A stretch of DNA of 64,000 bases from Istiophorus platypterus. Lineage: Eukaryota; Chordata; Actinopteri; Istiophoriformes; Istiophoridae. Of this stretch, positions 12,301 through 57,599 are shown one piece after another. Numbering within the stretch: the first letter of the stretch is position 1; each line of letters begins with the position of its first letter. The notes beneath the pieces are model-generated. The model ran no database searches, was not told the DNA's origin, and was given only the letters and a program-made list of their open reading frames with translations. Made by a program: the position numbers and the translations under genes. The stretch covers positions 5,154,029-5,218,028 of the forward strand of contig CM029121.1 of NCBI GenBank assembly GCA_016859345.1. The letters are read 5' to 3'.

Positions 12301-14640
12301 CACAAACGAGACTTGTTCCCTACAGGTATGCAACAGAGGTTGTTCTTGCACTTACAGATGTGTGTGTATGTGTAACAGAAGTCCTTTACAGTTGTAGAAG
12401 CAGATGTCAAGTGTGTACTTAATGTGTAGTTATTAGAATAGTTCCTATGATAGCAGAAGGTGCATTTATAAAAAACAGTTTGGTATAAAGTGTGACCACA
12501 TACCCTGTAGTAAACCCCACAGTGCATACACACATCTCCAGTATTATGTATATGCATATTTCTATACCACAGACTGGAATTCTCTCATAAATTGAAATTT
12601 ACACTTAAGGGTAGATCCAAGAGCCATTTCACAGGTCATAAAAAGGCAGCCCGAGTGACAGGTTGCAACCAGTCAGACAACCTTCTGTCAGTGCTATATG
12701 GTAGAAAATAAGTCCTGTAACTAAAGAAGTAAAATATTGTAAATATTTTAGATAACGCTAAGGGATCGACCAAAAGCTTTGTTTTGCTATCAAAGTCCAA
12801 TTAGGCTAATAATTCACATGGAAATGGGCTGCAGTGGAGACAGAGTTGTAATTTTGCCATGAACAATAATTCATTCCGATACAAAGAGACAGAAAGCAGA
12901 TTAGGACAGTTTTGACCTCCCAAATTAACCACTGCTTAATGACTGAAATGAATATTACACAATTATAATTGTGCAATGACGAAATTAGATTTGAGCTTCT
13001 AAAAGAGGAAACACCATGTTCAATATTGAATAAATAAACATGACTTTATAAAATAATCTAAAGATAAAATAGGTCATATTTAAAGAAATAATTTAATAAA
13101 TTATCAAAACTGAACTCGAGAGTTTTGTGACTTTCTCTGAGAAACATTTTCAGAATCACAATTTAATTTAACCTACTGGCTCTTCAGTTTGATGCTGAGA
13201 AATAAATCCAAGCTAAGTTCTAATAATTTATTTATTTCCCAATTTACTATTTCAAACAGATTTCATCAATTTTTCCTACGGATTTATTTGATGTTTGGTT
13301 TATTCGATATTGAACATGTGCAACAGTGGTGAGTGGTTCACAAAAGATGCTGTAGCTGTAATGTGTGTTGGTGTTATTTAGTACATTTGTTAGTACTGAT
13401 CTGACTCTAAAAGCCAAACTCCTGTACAGGAGCAATGTTATGACTTCGTTTTAAATCTCAGGGACCAGCAGCGAACCTAAACAATAAAAGGTCCTTCTTT
13501 TCCATCTCATTTTTCTGCTATTGTACAGGGTGAAAAACATTCTGGGACAATCTTTAGATTTTGGGATAAATACTGTAAATACATGACTTGACTGTGTCCC
13601 TCTACTCAACAGCACAAAGAACATAGTCAAGTTTTTGGTCATTAGAGAAATGGAGTGGTCTGTGTGGAAAAAAGCCTTTTCCAGGACAAACAGAACTGGT
13701 TTGCATGACCTTTAAGTGGTTCGAAATCAAAATGAAAGAAAGACTGACATTTAATTATCACAAAGTGCACCCTAAAATTAAAAACCTTCCTGTTTGGCAA
13801 ATGACTTCACCCCTTTATCTAAATTCTAATTGCAATAGCACATAGCAGGTCAGACTGTGGACTCTGTAATAATAATAATTAAAAAAAAAATATTAAAAAA
13901 AAGACCCCTAGGGTGTCCTGACTTTTAGCCATACACACACTGTGCTTGTTAGTCTGCCTTTGATACTGATTTTCTCAATGCTGGCATCAAGGTGACCATG
14001 ATAATAGTGTTAGGCTCGGTCCTGAGAGCAGGGGTTGTAGGTGTAGCTTCGGCTAAGCTCTGCCACCTGCAGCCACATCACTGACTGATCGATGCTGTGG
14101 TATTTTTTATCATAATTAAGGCTTCAACACCTCTATCACTCCAATTTAATCCCTTGTCATCATCCTTTTCCTCTGGTTACTGGCAGTGTTTGCCACTACA
14201 AAGCCCATTCAATTATGTTTTAATACACAGGTGATGTTTTCAGGATATGTCCTGTTCTTTGGCTACTAATCTGTTAGCTCACAGTATTCTATTCTTATTA
14301 ACATTACATGAATATGACATAGGAAGGTTCTGGCAACAAAACACAGCCAACAAATTTTTTATTTTCCAACTTTCTGGAATACTAGGGGACTTGCTTTTGT
14401 CTCACATCAGTCCATTTTCTCAGTCTTAGTGTTCACTCCTGCATGGCGTCAATCTACCAGAGCTAATGATCTGGTCCATGCAGTCAGAGATGTTTTCCAT
14501 GCAGAGGACTTTATTTCGTCCCCCTATTTCAAGACATGAGTGCACTTTCAAGTGGATATTTCGATGGATAAGGGCTCAGAGTTTGTACTACAGGGTCTGT
14601 CTGTCTTCTATATCCTATTAAAGATTATGTAATACACCTC
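9301..14640. other. Gene-free stretch, AT-rich
   Basis: I see no convincing coding exon. There are A/T homopolymer runs near 11.69-12.04 kb and a small GC-richer patch at 12.1-12.4 kb with open frames on both strands but no recognisable protein. A 3'-UTR exon of ranbp10 (minus strand) could lie here, since a splice donor follows the ranbp10 stop codon, but I cannot place one. Confidence 0.4.
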
Positions 14641-14672
14641 AGGTTTTGTTACACTGACCTACAGTTGTGGGG

Positions 14673-14686
14673 GTCACCATGGTAAC
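14673..14686. promoter_or_regulatory. RFX X-box motif
   Basis: GTCACCATGGTAAC matches GTNRCC, two-base spacer, RGYAAC at every position. It lies about 350 bp from a CCAAT/NRF1 promoter-like patch. The site is nearly palindromic, so strand cannot be set. Confidence 0.45.
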
Positions 14687-14939
14687 CAGCTGTGGGTATT
14701 GTGGTCTGTTATAGGGTGAACAACAACAACAATGTGAGTAAAATACTGATTGTAGGGAATAAAAATCCACCCATTAAAACAGAGGAAAAAGTAAAAAGGG
14801 GAATTACAATTTGTTTGTCCAGGATGAGCACAACAAACTGACAAAATGAACTAAAAAAAGGCTAGATAAACAGAATAATAATTAATTATCTTTAAATAAT
14901 ATCACACATTTCTTTATTTGATAATACTAAATTAAAAGG

Positions 14940-15135
14940 AAGCTTTCTTCTCTCTTGATCTCCTCCGCTCCTGTCTGTGCTGCTGACTTGGTCTGACGGA
15001 CAGCCAAACACACCAATCACACGCATGCGCTTTCCTCCATCGCTATGACAACTACCTGCTGGACATGCCTTCTCTCAGTGCTACTTAACATTAACCTGTG
15101 GAGAGATGGGTAATCATCTAAGCAAGGTAATGAAT
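14940..15135. promoter_or_regulatory. Promoter-like patch with CCAAT and NRF1 motifs
   Basis: This patch is richer in C and CpG than its surroundings. It holds CCAAT at 15013-15017 and CGCATGCGC at 15022-15030, the core of the NRF1 palindrome. On the plus strand it is followed by ATGGGTAATCATCTAAGCAAG and then a possible donor (gtaatg) at about 15126, which would encode a short Met-Gly start of N-myristoylation type, but no following exon could be linked. On the minus strand it could instead be the promoter of a gene continuing to the left, such as gfod2 by human synteny. Confidence 0.3.
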
Positions 15136-15567
15136 GAATATAGCAGGATTACAACATCTAGCATTTGCATTCTTATATGGCATAGAAATACTTGTTTGAT
15201 TATTTTCACTTTTTTTGTAAGTAATAGTTCTGTCTTGTAAATGTTTATCATTTCCAGAGGTTTTCATTTGATACATGCATGCATAGCGTAAGCAATGATT
15301 CTCAATGATGAGTCCCACTGAAGGAAAATAATAAGGAGAGTTTTGTGTTACAACCTTTGTCTAGTCAAAATGTCCATTATTAATCCATTAACTTCTTTAC
15401 AGGACACTCAACATGCCAAGTGTCAAGTGTCACTGACTAAAGAAAATAAAAAATAAAAGCTAAAATTGGCTTAACTTTATTGGTTAAAGCTTTGTTTTAA
15501 GCATTAGACAGTTTTAATGATGAGAATGAACCCACTGCCCACCGACATTATGTAAAGCATCAATACT

Positions 15568-15581
15568 GTTGCTATGGTTAC
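15568..15581 (-). promoter_or_regulatory. RFX X-box motif
   Basis: Read on the minus strand the site is GTAACCATAGCAAC, a full match to GTNRCC, two-base spacer, RGYAAC. It is about 550 bp from the CCAAT/NRF1 patch, on the opposite side from the X-box at 14673. Confidence 0.4.
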
Positions 15582-15649
15582 TTCTAAATAGGCTAGGCTA
15601 CCATGAGCACTGATTCAGAGCTATGATCACTGTTGACGAACACAACACT

Positions 15650-16378
15650 GGGCCTCATGCAAAAAAAAACTTTTGTTTTCCTATCCTAAACCTCTCTAAG
15701 TTTTGTACAGCTGCTTGTTTCAACTTGATAAAAACCACTTGTACATGAAGAGGCGTGCCTTTGTGAGACTTGATCATTATAATAACTGCCCTTAATTTGA
15801 TGTTGAAGGCTACCAATCCATTCACTGACCAAAACTTTCACACTGCTGAGTCCTGCTGTCAGAAATCAGATGAAAACATAACAAATTTAGCAGTGGTAAT
15901 GTTACAGGACCTGAAAAAAGCAAAAAACAATAATAGCACAGCTTGTCTTATGTCGTAAAAACAGAGCCAAATTGTGCCAGACTTTTCCTAGCAACTAGTG
16001 AACAGTGTACAGTAAGTTACAGTGCCAGAAAATGTCGATATGTTATTGAAATACATTTTTTTAAAAGTTGGTTGAAAACTCTCAAACATTGTTGAACATC
16101 TCAGAAAAAATGTATTTATTGAAATCTCCTTCTTAGGTAATTTTGATGACATTATTAAACTCAAAATTCATTTAAATTAAGGCATTATAATTCTAAGTCA
16201 AGCAAGTGTTTACCACTGTGGACTAGGTAGCCTGTCTATCCATGAATTATACAACAGGCCTGGACAACATCCAAGTATGAAAGAATTTCTGAAAGCTATA
16301 AATTCTCTTAAATTACTCAAACCCATACATGCCATCCAGGAACTAATGTGTTTTGTTTGTGGTTATTGCATGAGGCCC
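15650..16378. mobile_element. Non-autonomous inverted-repeat element (MITE-like)
   Basis: GGGCCTCATGCA at 15650-15661 is mirrored exactly by TGCATGAGGCCC at 16367-16378, bounding a 729-bp AT-rich body. The inner flanks are not strongly complementary. A small open frame inside has no recognisable domain. GGGCCTCATG-type termini are common on dispersed fish repeats, so this is probably a non-autonomous DNA transposon. It ends only about 120 bp past the ranbp10 stop codon, so it lies in the 3' UTR or a 3'-UTR intron. Confidence 0.55.
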
Positions 16379-16496
16379 GTTATGTACGATATACTGTAAC
16401 TTTTTAACAAACAACTGCCACCCAATCAGAAAAAATTACTGTCCATAGCCATAGTATAAATGTCTTAAAAACAAAATTCACTCACCTGGACCGGGG

Positions 16497-49687
<33,191 letters not shown>

Positions 49688-50607
49688 GTTCGGCCTCTGT
49701 CTCGTATCTTATTGTTCGTTTCTTTCTAACCAGAGCCGTGTCAGTCCGCTGGAGCTGTGGGCTGAGAGTGAGAGGGACTGAGGGGAGAAAATAGCAGCGG
49801 TGTGACATCCCCGGATAAGCAGCAGAATGTACTCCAGGCTGGAACAGTGCCGTGTGGGTACTGTAGTTCGGCTGCACAATCGCCTTTATGCTAATGTCTC
49901 TGGAAATGACTACACAGCTTCACCCCGGTGACCCCGGTTCAGGGCTTCAGCTGAAAGCGGTGGCTAGGAAATGTAGTTTTTTTTTTTTTTTAGCTGTTAG
50001 ATTTATTGGCAGTTTGTTTTTAGAACATTATATAATTTTATCCTCATTTTTTTTTTTTTTAAATTTTAATCCATACTTGGCACGTGCATGACAAATATAG
50101 TGAAACATAGACGTATTTGCTTCATAAATAGATTAACAGGAGTCGTATCTCTGTTATTTCCGGAACGAAAACAAAGTGTGATATTTTACAAAAAATATGC
50201 CCGTTTCTACAGCAACATAGTCTCGATTCAAACGATTTTAAGAAAAAAAAAGTGTGTTTTCCTCAGCTCCTGTTCTGTCTCTTCCATGTTGCAGTCTAAG
50301 TCCTGGAAGTTGAGGTTTTGTGTGAAATTCAGTAAGTAGGTTGTCCATTTGATTATTTATATCTGTCCCAGGGGGTTATGGGCTTACACACAGGTTTAAA
50401 ATACTGCACTTTCTCAAGTATCCGTATTCTCTATTCAAGAGAAAAGGTTTTGTTTTGTTTTTTAATCGCGGTTTGGAGACTAGTTAGGCGCGCCGCGGTA
50501 CACCCGGGGTCTTGCTAGGTGCGCCGTCCTCGTTACCATGGAAACTCAAGTTAAAGAGTCGAGAGCAAGAGCTTTGTTATGTTTATTATTTAGCCTTCAT
50601 GTGATCA
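49688..50607. promoter_or_regulatory. Divergent promoter region ranbp10 / tsnaxip1
   Basis: The two start codons are 920 bp apart and point away from each other. The ranbp10 side (49.69-49.95 kb) is GC-rich. The tsnaxip1 side has a GGCGCGCCGCGG-type patch near 50487 and an RFX X-box. A T-rich stretch at 49.98-50.06 kb separates the halves. No TATA box is obvious on either side. Human RANBP10 and TSNAXIP1 are also divergent neighbours. Confidence 0.7.
50532..50545. promoter_or_regulatory. RFX X-box upstream of tsnaxip1
   Basis: GTTACCATGGAAAC fits the RFX consensus GTTNCCATGGNAAC at every position and ends 62 bp before the tsnaxip1 start codon. X-boxes close to the start are the hallmark of RFX-controlled ciliary genes. 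TSNAXIP1 is expressed in testis and ciliated tissue, so the placement makes sense. Confidence 0.65.
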
Positions 50608-53600
50608 ATGGACATGTTACCACACAAAGATACACACTTCCCACCGTTAACGCCTGATCGGAGACAAAGGCAAGTGATACAGAGATTGCTATAGAAAATA
50701 TTGTAACTACTGTATTATTGCAAGTACTTATAATGATTTGCGTAACTAGCTAGTTAAATCGTAATGTTCAAGCTCCCTTAGCTCTGTTCTTGTTTATTTT
50801 AGACTAACACATGGCCACAGTGTTCAAAATTACACTATCCAGATGCCGGAGGAAGGGCGAGAAGGAGAAATGGCTGGTGCTGTTTTAGTCCAGCCAACTG
50901 CACCGAGAAAGGTAAGCAAACCAGCAACGGGTTTATCAAAGCTGTGATTATTTCGCTTACAGTTAGATTACTCTGTGTTACTCAATATGAATAATAGCTC
51001 TCGTATTCTGATTGTGGTCACGATAACTAGTCAAAATAGCCAACCACTAGGGTGGACCCTTCTCCAATGTCACAGCAAAGTCGAGTGCTGGTCTTGTCCT
51101 TTGTCAGTGTGTGAGTGAGTGAGACAGAGACAGAGACAGAGAGACTGATAACCCTGTCCTGTTAGTTGTGCTGGACAGGAGGCGCTTACATTTATGCAGG
51201 CCTGGAGAGAAAGCCCCAACTGTTGATGCACCTGGAGAGCTATGTGAACAAGGAGCTGCGTACCATCAGCCGCCGCGAACCAAAACTTCAGGAATTGAGG
51301 CTACAGGTGCTGTGGTTTCTTTTAACAACAAGACCATGAAATGCACCATACATACAGTAGAAGCACATTTTTGTTATATTACATATAAATAGAGTATTCC
51401 ATGTCTTCATCTGCTTTGGCCACAGGTCTACCGTGATGCCTTTGGTTGTTTCATTAAAGAGTTCAAAACCTACGAACCCCTTCTTTCTGCCATCAAAAAG
51501 GAATATGAAAACGCTTTAGGTCAGTAGCTCTGTGAGTCAACCTGCCTTTTCACTTTTATTTCTTAAGAAGAATTACAATAGAATACATTAACACTCCTCT
51601 GAATGGATTCTGTGAGTTCTGTAAGATAAAAGGAATAGCGGGCCTTTAACAATAGGAGAAATAAATGAAGTTCAACAAAGAGTTAGTTACAATAGAGAAA
51701 GATTCTCTCTTTGAGGCACAAGCAGCATACTGCCATGCTATGGAGAATTAGTTGCATTTCTGTAAGAGAAGGTTCATTTGATTCACATTGTGGCTATAGT
51801 GTCCACATAAACAAACATTTTTGGGAGTAAATCTGGGTAAAGAGTTTAATCAAGGAAGTGCCACATGGACAGATAGTGTCATTAAAAAATGTTCAGATCC
51901 TCAAATAAATATCCTGATTTTTTTTTTCAGTAAAGCTTTAAAAAGTTCATGTAGTTTTTAAAAATCTAAACTGCACTGATATTGTGACCTGCTCGTCTCT
52001 ATGATCTTATCTTTTATTCTGCAGAATTCAGAATGGAGACATTTTCCATTTAAAGTGCTGCAGGTTTTGAGAAAATGGCAAAAGAAAAAATTTAGACTTT
52101 AAGCTCAACTAAATTTCATTGAAATTTATAAACAATTAGTCAATAGTCATAGCTTCTAAAATGTTTAACATAATGACAAGTGTGCACAAGTTCTTAGATC
52201 CTATTTTGTTAGTCTGAAAACTGTAAACATTTCTATTTACAGTTATACTAAGCAAGAAATAAAGCAAATCTTTGAGTTGTAAAAGTTCATTAATGGATTT
52301 ATTAAATAAATGAACTGTCAAAATTTGCATCAATAAATAATTTCAGCCAAGTAGTTTAATTATAGATTCTTTATTATGCATTGTACATCTGTTCAGTGTA
52401 TCAGCAGGCTCAAATCCAAGAACTGGAAACAATGCGATCTCATCTGAGGTTGGTGACAGAGGAATGTGACAGGAAGATTCAAGCTTGCTGGGTAGAGGAG
52501 CAGGCTGAGATTGGTGCCCTGAAAAGGGAGAAGCAGCAACTGCAGAGGGACATTGAGGCCATGAGGGAGAAGGAGAAGGCCATGCAGACTGTGGTACATG
52601 GCATACTTATAAAGTGGTGTTCTAACCACAATTTCATTTAAGTAACTTTTTAGGGCGTGCAACATTGTATGATTAATTTCCTCATGAATTCCTCTTTCTA
52701 CAGTATTTATTTTTATATGCATATGTATGAAAAATCTTGATTAGTGTCTGAAATCCTTGGCATTGCAGCATGTTATGTTAGAAGTTCAGTTCAGATCATA
52801 AGGTCTATGGTAGATTATCATTATCTTGCATCAGTCACCTCACTGCCTTCTATTCCTCTCCAGGTAGAACGCCTGCACTGTGAACTGTCCAACCAGTATC
52901 TGCAGTACCGGGAGGAGCGGGACGCCCGCAAGTTACTGATCTGGCAGCTCAATGAACTAACAAGGGCCTCTGTGAAGGAGGAGCACCCTGCAGATAAAAA
53001 TACAGGTAAGCCCAGGCAGGAATTAACATCACTCTTCATTTCATTTTTCTGTTGAGCTCCGCCTCCTAAACTTGCCCACCAACTCTCAAATTCTGGTCTG
53101 TTAAAACATAGCCTTAATAATAGATTAAAAAAAGAAAGCGTTTAAATACTAAGCAAAAAATATGATTCATGATGATGACATTTATATTAATAATTTATGA
53201 ATAGGAGACTCAATTATATATTGCATCTAAATATAAATATCCAAAAACAAGGGTGTTTTGTTCTGAGATTTGCTTCCATTTGAAAGAAGAGGCGAAGGAC
53301 CGAGTGGAACTACAGCTGGCCCTGAAGCTATGTCGGAGAGATCTGACTAAGGCCCAAGAGGAGCTCAACAGGATTAAGGCAGAATACTGGGATGTCGTGC
53401 CACAACGCAACTGGGACACCCTGCAACAAACTCACGAAGAGACACTCCTGCAGGTGGCTCATACAGACAGATATACTGTACACACAGTATACTCAATCAT
53501 ATACAGAATTCAGAATTTAAAATCCAAAAATCTAAATGTAAAATCTTTTCCATCATCTTGTCTTTACCATAGTATTCTCTGCATTTGTATTTTTTTCCTG

Positions 53601-54370
53601 CTATCAAGTTGAAGACGTTGCAGGTTGACTTTGATCAGCTGAAGAGCGAGTATGACACCCTACTGGAGCTCCAAGCTGGGAAACATGACTCCACTGCTGA
53701 ACAGGTACAGTATGTTATACCCATGGCTTCAAAAGTGGACACAGCATGTTGTGGTAATTGTGTGTGGATTTTTTTTTTTTACAAATTATACACTGAAGGT
53801 GATGCTTTAAATTTTGGGTTATAAGCTTTCACTTTCTTGCCTAGAGTTGTATGAAAAGATTGATACTGCTCACAAATCAGTTTGTTCAGTTTGATGATGG
53901 AGCCAGCAGCAGGTTAGCTTAGCTTAGCATAAGGACGGGAAAGCAAAGAAAACACCTTGCCTGGCCCCATCTAAAGTTTAAAAAAATCTGCTTACAGTAC
54001 CTGTAAAGCTCACTAATCAACCTATTATACCGTGTTTCATCCATTTAAAAAATTTGGTATAAAAATGAAAAGTCGTGTTTTTATGAGGGATATTATCATT
54101 TATCATTTTTTATCATGCCTAGTTGTTTTATAATTGTAAACACCTTAACCAATGTTGCCATTTTCGTGAAGACATGTAAATTTATTTATTTTTTTGTCTT
54201 TATAGACACGAAAATTTAGTTTGAATAGCCTTCCACTACTTATCTAAAATTATACTCTGTTGATCTTAATGCTCCTACAGCAGGCAGAACCAGGTGTGGC
54301 AGCCTTACCTTCAGCTCTTGATCAATCAGAAGAAAACACTGCATCAAATTCTTTGCCTGACTGCAACTGA
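50608..54370 (+). CDS. tsnaxip1: tsnaxip1, translin-associated factor X-interacting protein 1 (10 exons, short form)
   Basis: Proposed exons: 50608-50669, 50803-50911, 51076-51106, 51200-51306, 51426-51519, 52397-52593, 52864-53005, 53287-53453, 53609-53704, 54281-54370. They sum to 1,095 nt, or 364 residues plus TGA, with all phases agreeing. The ATG at 50608 follows an in-frame TGA six bases upstream. Exon 1 would use a GC donor (AAG|gcaagt). Exon 3 is short and rests on phase and splice sites alone. Residues about 72-200 match the TSNAXIP1 N-terminal domain ('KPQLLMHLESYV', 'FIKEFKTYEPLLSAIK'). Residues about 140-335 are charged coiled coil ('LCRRDLTKAQEELNRIKAEY'). Human TSNAXIP1 is about 658 residues; the C-terminal half is missing here, and exon 10 ends in a short unrelated tail. 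Either this is a short isoform or the fish gene is truncated. Confidence 0.85.
51520..52396. other. tsnaxip1 intron 5
   Basis: An 877-bp AT-rich intron with no repeat or exon that I can name. Confidence 0.6.
53825..54080. mobile_element. Foldback MITE copy, partial
   Basis: GGTTAGCTTAGCTTAGCATA at about 53914, then GCCTGGCCCCATCTAAAGTT and AAGCTCACTAATCAACC, match the body of the TTTGACATTTTGGG family present at 26227. It lies in tsnaxip1 intron 9, just upstream of the terminal exon. Confidence 0.6.
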
Positions 54371-54584
54371 TATAATGTATTGCATTTTATTGTTAATTAA
54401 GAAGGTAGGTCAACTTGCCAGCTTAAGAACATGTGACCAAAAAAAGGTGAATGGAACATTAATTCTTGAATCACAAATTATTAACTGTCCCAACAACACA
54501 TCATTAACAGTTCCTGTTCTTGAAATTACTGCAAATGTATGTACAGTAATATTGCAGTATGAATGTCTTTTATTACTGACTTAA

Positions 54585-54590
54585 AATAAA
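54585..54590 (+). terminator. tsnaxip1 polyadenylation signal
   Basis: A canonical AATAAA lies 215 bp past the tsnaxip1 stop codon. It supports 54281-54370 as a genuine terminal exon. Confidence 0.6.
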
Positions 54591-56229
54591 ACAAATGGCA
54601 TTCACCTCTATTGTGATAGGACCAGAACAATCTTGCCAAGCAAAATCAAAACAGTCAAGTGTGCATTGTAGAATGGGTTTAATGTCATCCTGCCAAATGC
54701 AACATATCAAAATTTGAATAACTATAAATATATGATTTAGGTCATTTAGGTTGCTTTTATGTCCATATTTGTCTTCCACTCAAACTTTCATTATGTTCAA
54801 ATGCATTTTAAAGGTATCCTGTCAAGTTTTCATGTAAATAAACAGAAGTTTTGTTTACATTAAGTGTTAGTCACAAAAATGCATCATGTGTACCCTTGAG
54901 GTCTAACAAATGTGTTGAATAAAAGCAGATTTTTAAAGTACTTTAAATTGTTACATTCATGTAAACAATCCAAATTTACTAGCTTTCAGCCGTCTTCTTC
55001 TTCCTTGCCTTTTCTGACACATCACTGCATCTTCCTAGTGTGTTGCAGACATGCGAAACCATTGGCAAGACTGTATATTGTATATTTCATTACCTCTGTA
55101 AAATTGTGCAAGCATGTGCATCTCTGCACATGCATGGGAAAAATAAAACTGGGCTTACATATAACTATACCATAGCGGGACTACAGGTAAGAAACTCCAC
55201 AGGGAACCTTTAAATTTCACGTATTTGTTGCTTTTCATTAAACTTTATTTTACCTGATTGCCAGAGTTATACATTCAATCCCAGATTTTATGTGTGTGTC
55301 TGTGCAAAGCAAACCACACTTGACATTCCATGAACCCTGCTTTCGAAAAGGGTTTACCTGTTACAACCTTCAATGTATGTTTTAATTACCAGAAACAACC
55401 AATGTGACAATTTCCTATCGAAGTAACCCTGAAGACCCTCCCAGAGCCTTGGGTCAAGGCAGTTGAGATGGATGTCAGCTCATGGCAGAAGCACTGTTTG
55501 ACTTGGCATTATACTCTCAAAAGGGTCCAATTCGGGTACAAAGCCTTTAGTCACTGGAGGCCTGAGTCTCAAACAAATCGAGCAACTGTTGGTTTATTAG
55601 AGTAAATATAGGAGTGGAGACTGAAAATAATCTCTATAAAACTCTGAAATATTCAAGTCTTCAAGAACTTTACCTTAATGTGGTTAGAAATAGCCTAATA
55701 AAGGCCAGTTCTCACAAAGTATTTGGATTAAGATGTTTATATTTAGTAGCTGACATACAGTACTGTTTGAAGAAAGAGCAATAGGGATAAATAGTGTCAA
55801 CAAATAAATAAGTCCCATAGAAATTCCCTTGATTTTTTTTTTCAGTAAGGTTGTAGAGTGTCATTGTAGTTTGGTACAATTTAAATTGCATCGATAATGT
55901 GACCTGGTAGCCTCTATGATCTTGTTTAAGGTACATTTAAGACAGTGAGTCAGAAAAACCTAATACATTTTATATTAGAGAAGTTAAGATAAACATAATA
56001 TGAGGAAGGGGACAGAGATAGGTTACACAGTTTTCTAATTTGTTATTTTAATAATAGAAATAATTTAAGAATTTTTTAATCCACATCAACATACAAAGTG
56101 ACTTACATGTGAACTTAGTTTCACCCTAGCCTGTGAAACATTAACAGCTCACAATTCTTGTGAGCACAGAAAAAAAAAGAAGTGTGTGAAGGTAGAGAAT
56201 ATAAAGAAATTCTATATATGCCTCTGTTA
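54591..56229. other. Intergenic stretch right of tsnaxip1
   Basis: AT-rich sequence with no recognised exon. I looked here for the missing C-terminal TSNAXIP1 exons and for CENPT or THAP11 and found no match. Confidence 0.5.
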
Positions 56230-57332
56230 TTGGTAGTAAATGAGGGGAATCTGCTTCAATGCAGGGTCACAAAGTAATCTCAGACAGTTTGGATATTGAT
56301 CAGTCCACTTTTAGACAAATTGCCCATAAATGGAGGGAATTTACTGATGTACTGTGACTACTCTCCCTGGATGTGGGCCCCCAGTTTAATTGACTCTAAA
56401 GGCACAAGAATGCTCATTGAGGTAAAAACAAAGACCAGAGTAACAGCTAAAAGTTTAAAGGAATCAATGGAGCATTTAAACATCTCTGTTAATTGATTTG
56501 AGTCTACCATACACAACTCAATGAGCAGGCATGGTGTACATGGTGGGATACCGTGTCCGCTGATCTCCAAAAAAACATCACTGCACACCTGAGCTTTGCC
56601 AAAGAGCACCTTGACACTCCAAAACACCACTGGGAAAATGTTTTTATGCAAATAGAACTAAGGATGAATTGTTTGGGACAAACATGCAACACTACTTGTA
56701 ACCCAAAAAGGGCACTACATTCCAATATTACATTTGAAATACAGTGGAGGGAGGATCATGAGTTGGGGCTGTTTTGCTGCCTGTAGGTCCATGCAGATTT
56801 CCATCATGGGGAAAATGAGGAAAATGAATTACTAAGTTTATCGAAGTATCTTACAAGATAATGTCAAGGTGGATGTCTGCTAGACAGAGCTCAAAAGAAG
56901 TTGGGTGATGCAGCAATCCCAAACACTGAACAGCCAAAGCCCAGACCTGAACCCAAAAGAGATGCTTTGTGTGGGAGCTAAGAGCTGAACTAAAGCAGTA
57001 CTGTGAGCAAGACTGATCCAAAGTTCCTCCTAAACGTTGTGCAGGTCTGATCCAAAGTTACTGGGGGCACTTGTTTGAGGTCATTACTGCCAAAGGACAT
57101 TCAACTAGTCATAAAATCCAAGGAATCATTTACATTTTGCACCAGCACTGAGAGTGTTTAATGGGTGTGTTCAATAATGACACATAAGGCTATATTTTTT
57201 TGTTTAATATTACCTTAAGCAGATTGTGTTTGTTTATACTTGTAATGTAGTTAAAGATCAGCTCACATTTTATGAACAATTAATGCAGAAAACCTTGTAA
57301 TTACAAAGGATTCGTATACTTTTTGCCACTTT
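56230..57332 (+). mobile_element. Decayed Tc1-family transposon
   Basis: Pieces of Tc1 transposase follow in order: 'KTRVTAKSLKESMEHLNISV' at about 56427-56490, 'AHLSFAKEHLDTPKHHWENV' at about 56583-56642, and a degraded 'SPDLNPKE' block near 56941. The right end (AATGCAGAAAACCTTGTAAT, then TTTTTGCCACTT) resembles a Tc1 terminal repeat. The left terminus is not clear. Several frameshifts and stops make it inactive. Confidence 0.75.
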
Positions 57333-57599
57333 ATATCCAATGTTCACTCCCCTTTAGCTCTGTGTTTGGTCTCTACCGGTTCCTGAAGAAAACATATTGC
57401 TTTATTAGCTGCTAAAGGAGCTACTTACTAAATTTGTTGTTCTTCTTTTAGGGAGGCAGGAAATGTACAGTGGGTTTAATAGAGATTTAATAGAGAAAGG
57501 TCAGGAGAGCCGAGGGGAATTGCAGAATTGGGTGATAACTGTATGTGGGCTAATCACTCCAAGCAACCTCTCCCTTTCAAATAAAAATTGACATTTGTT

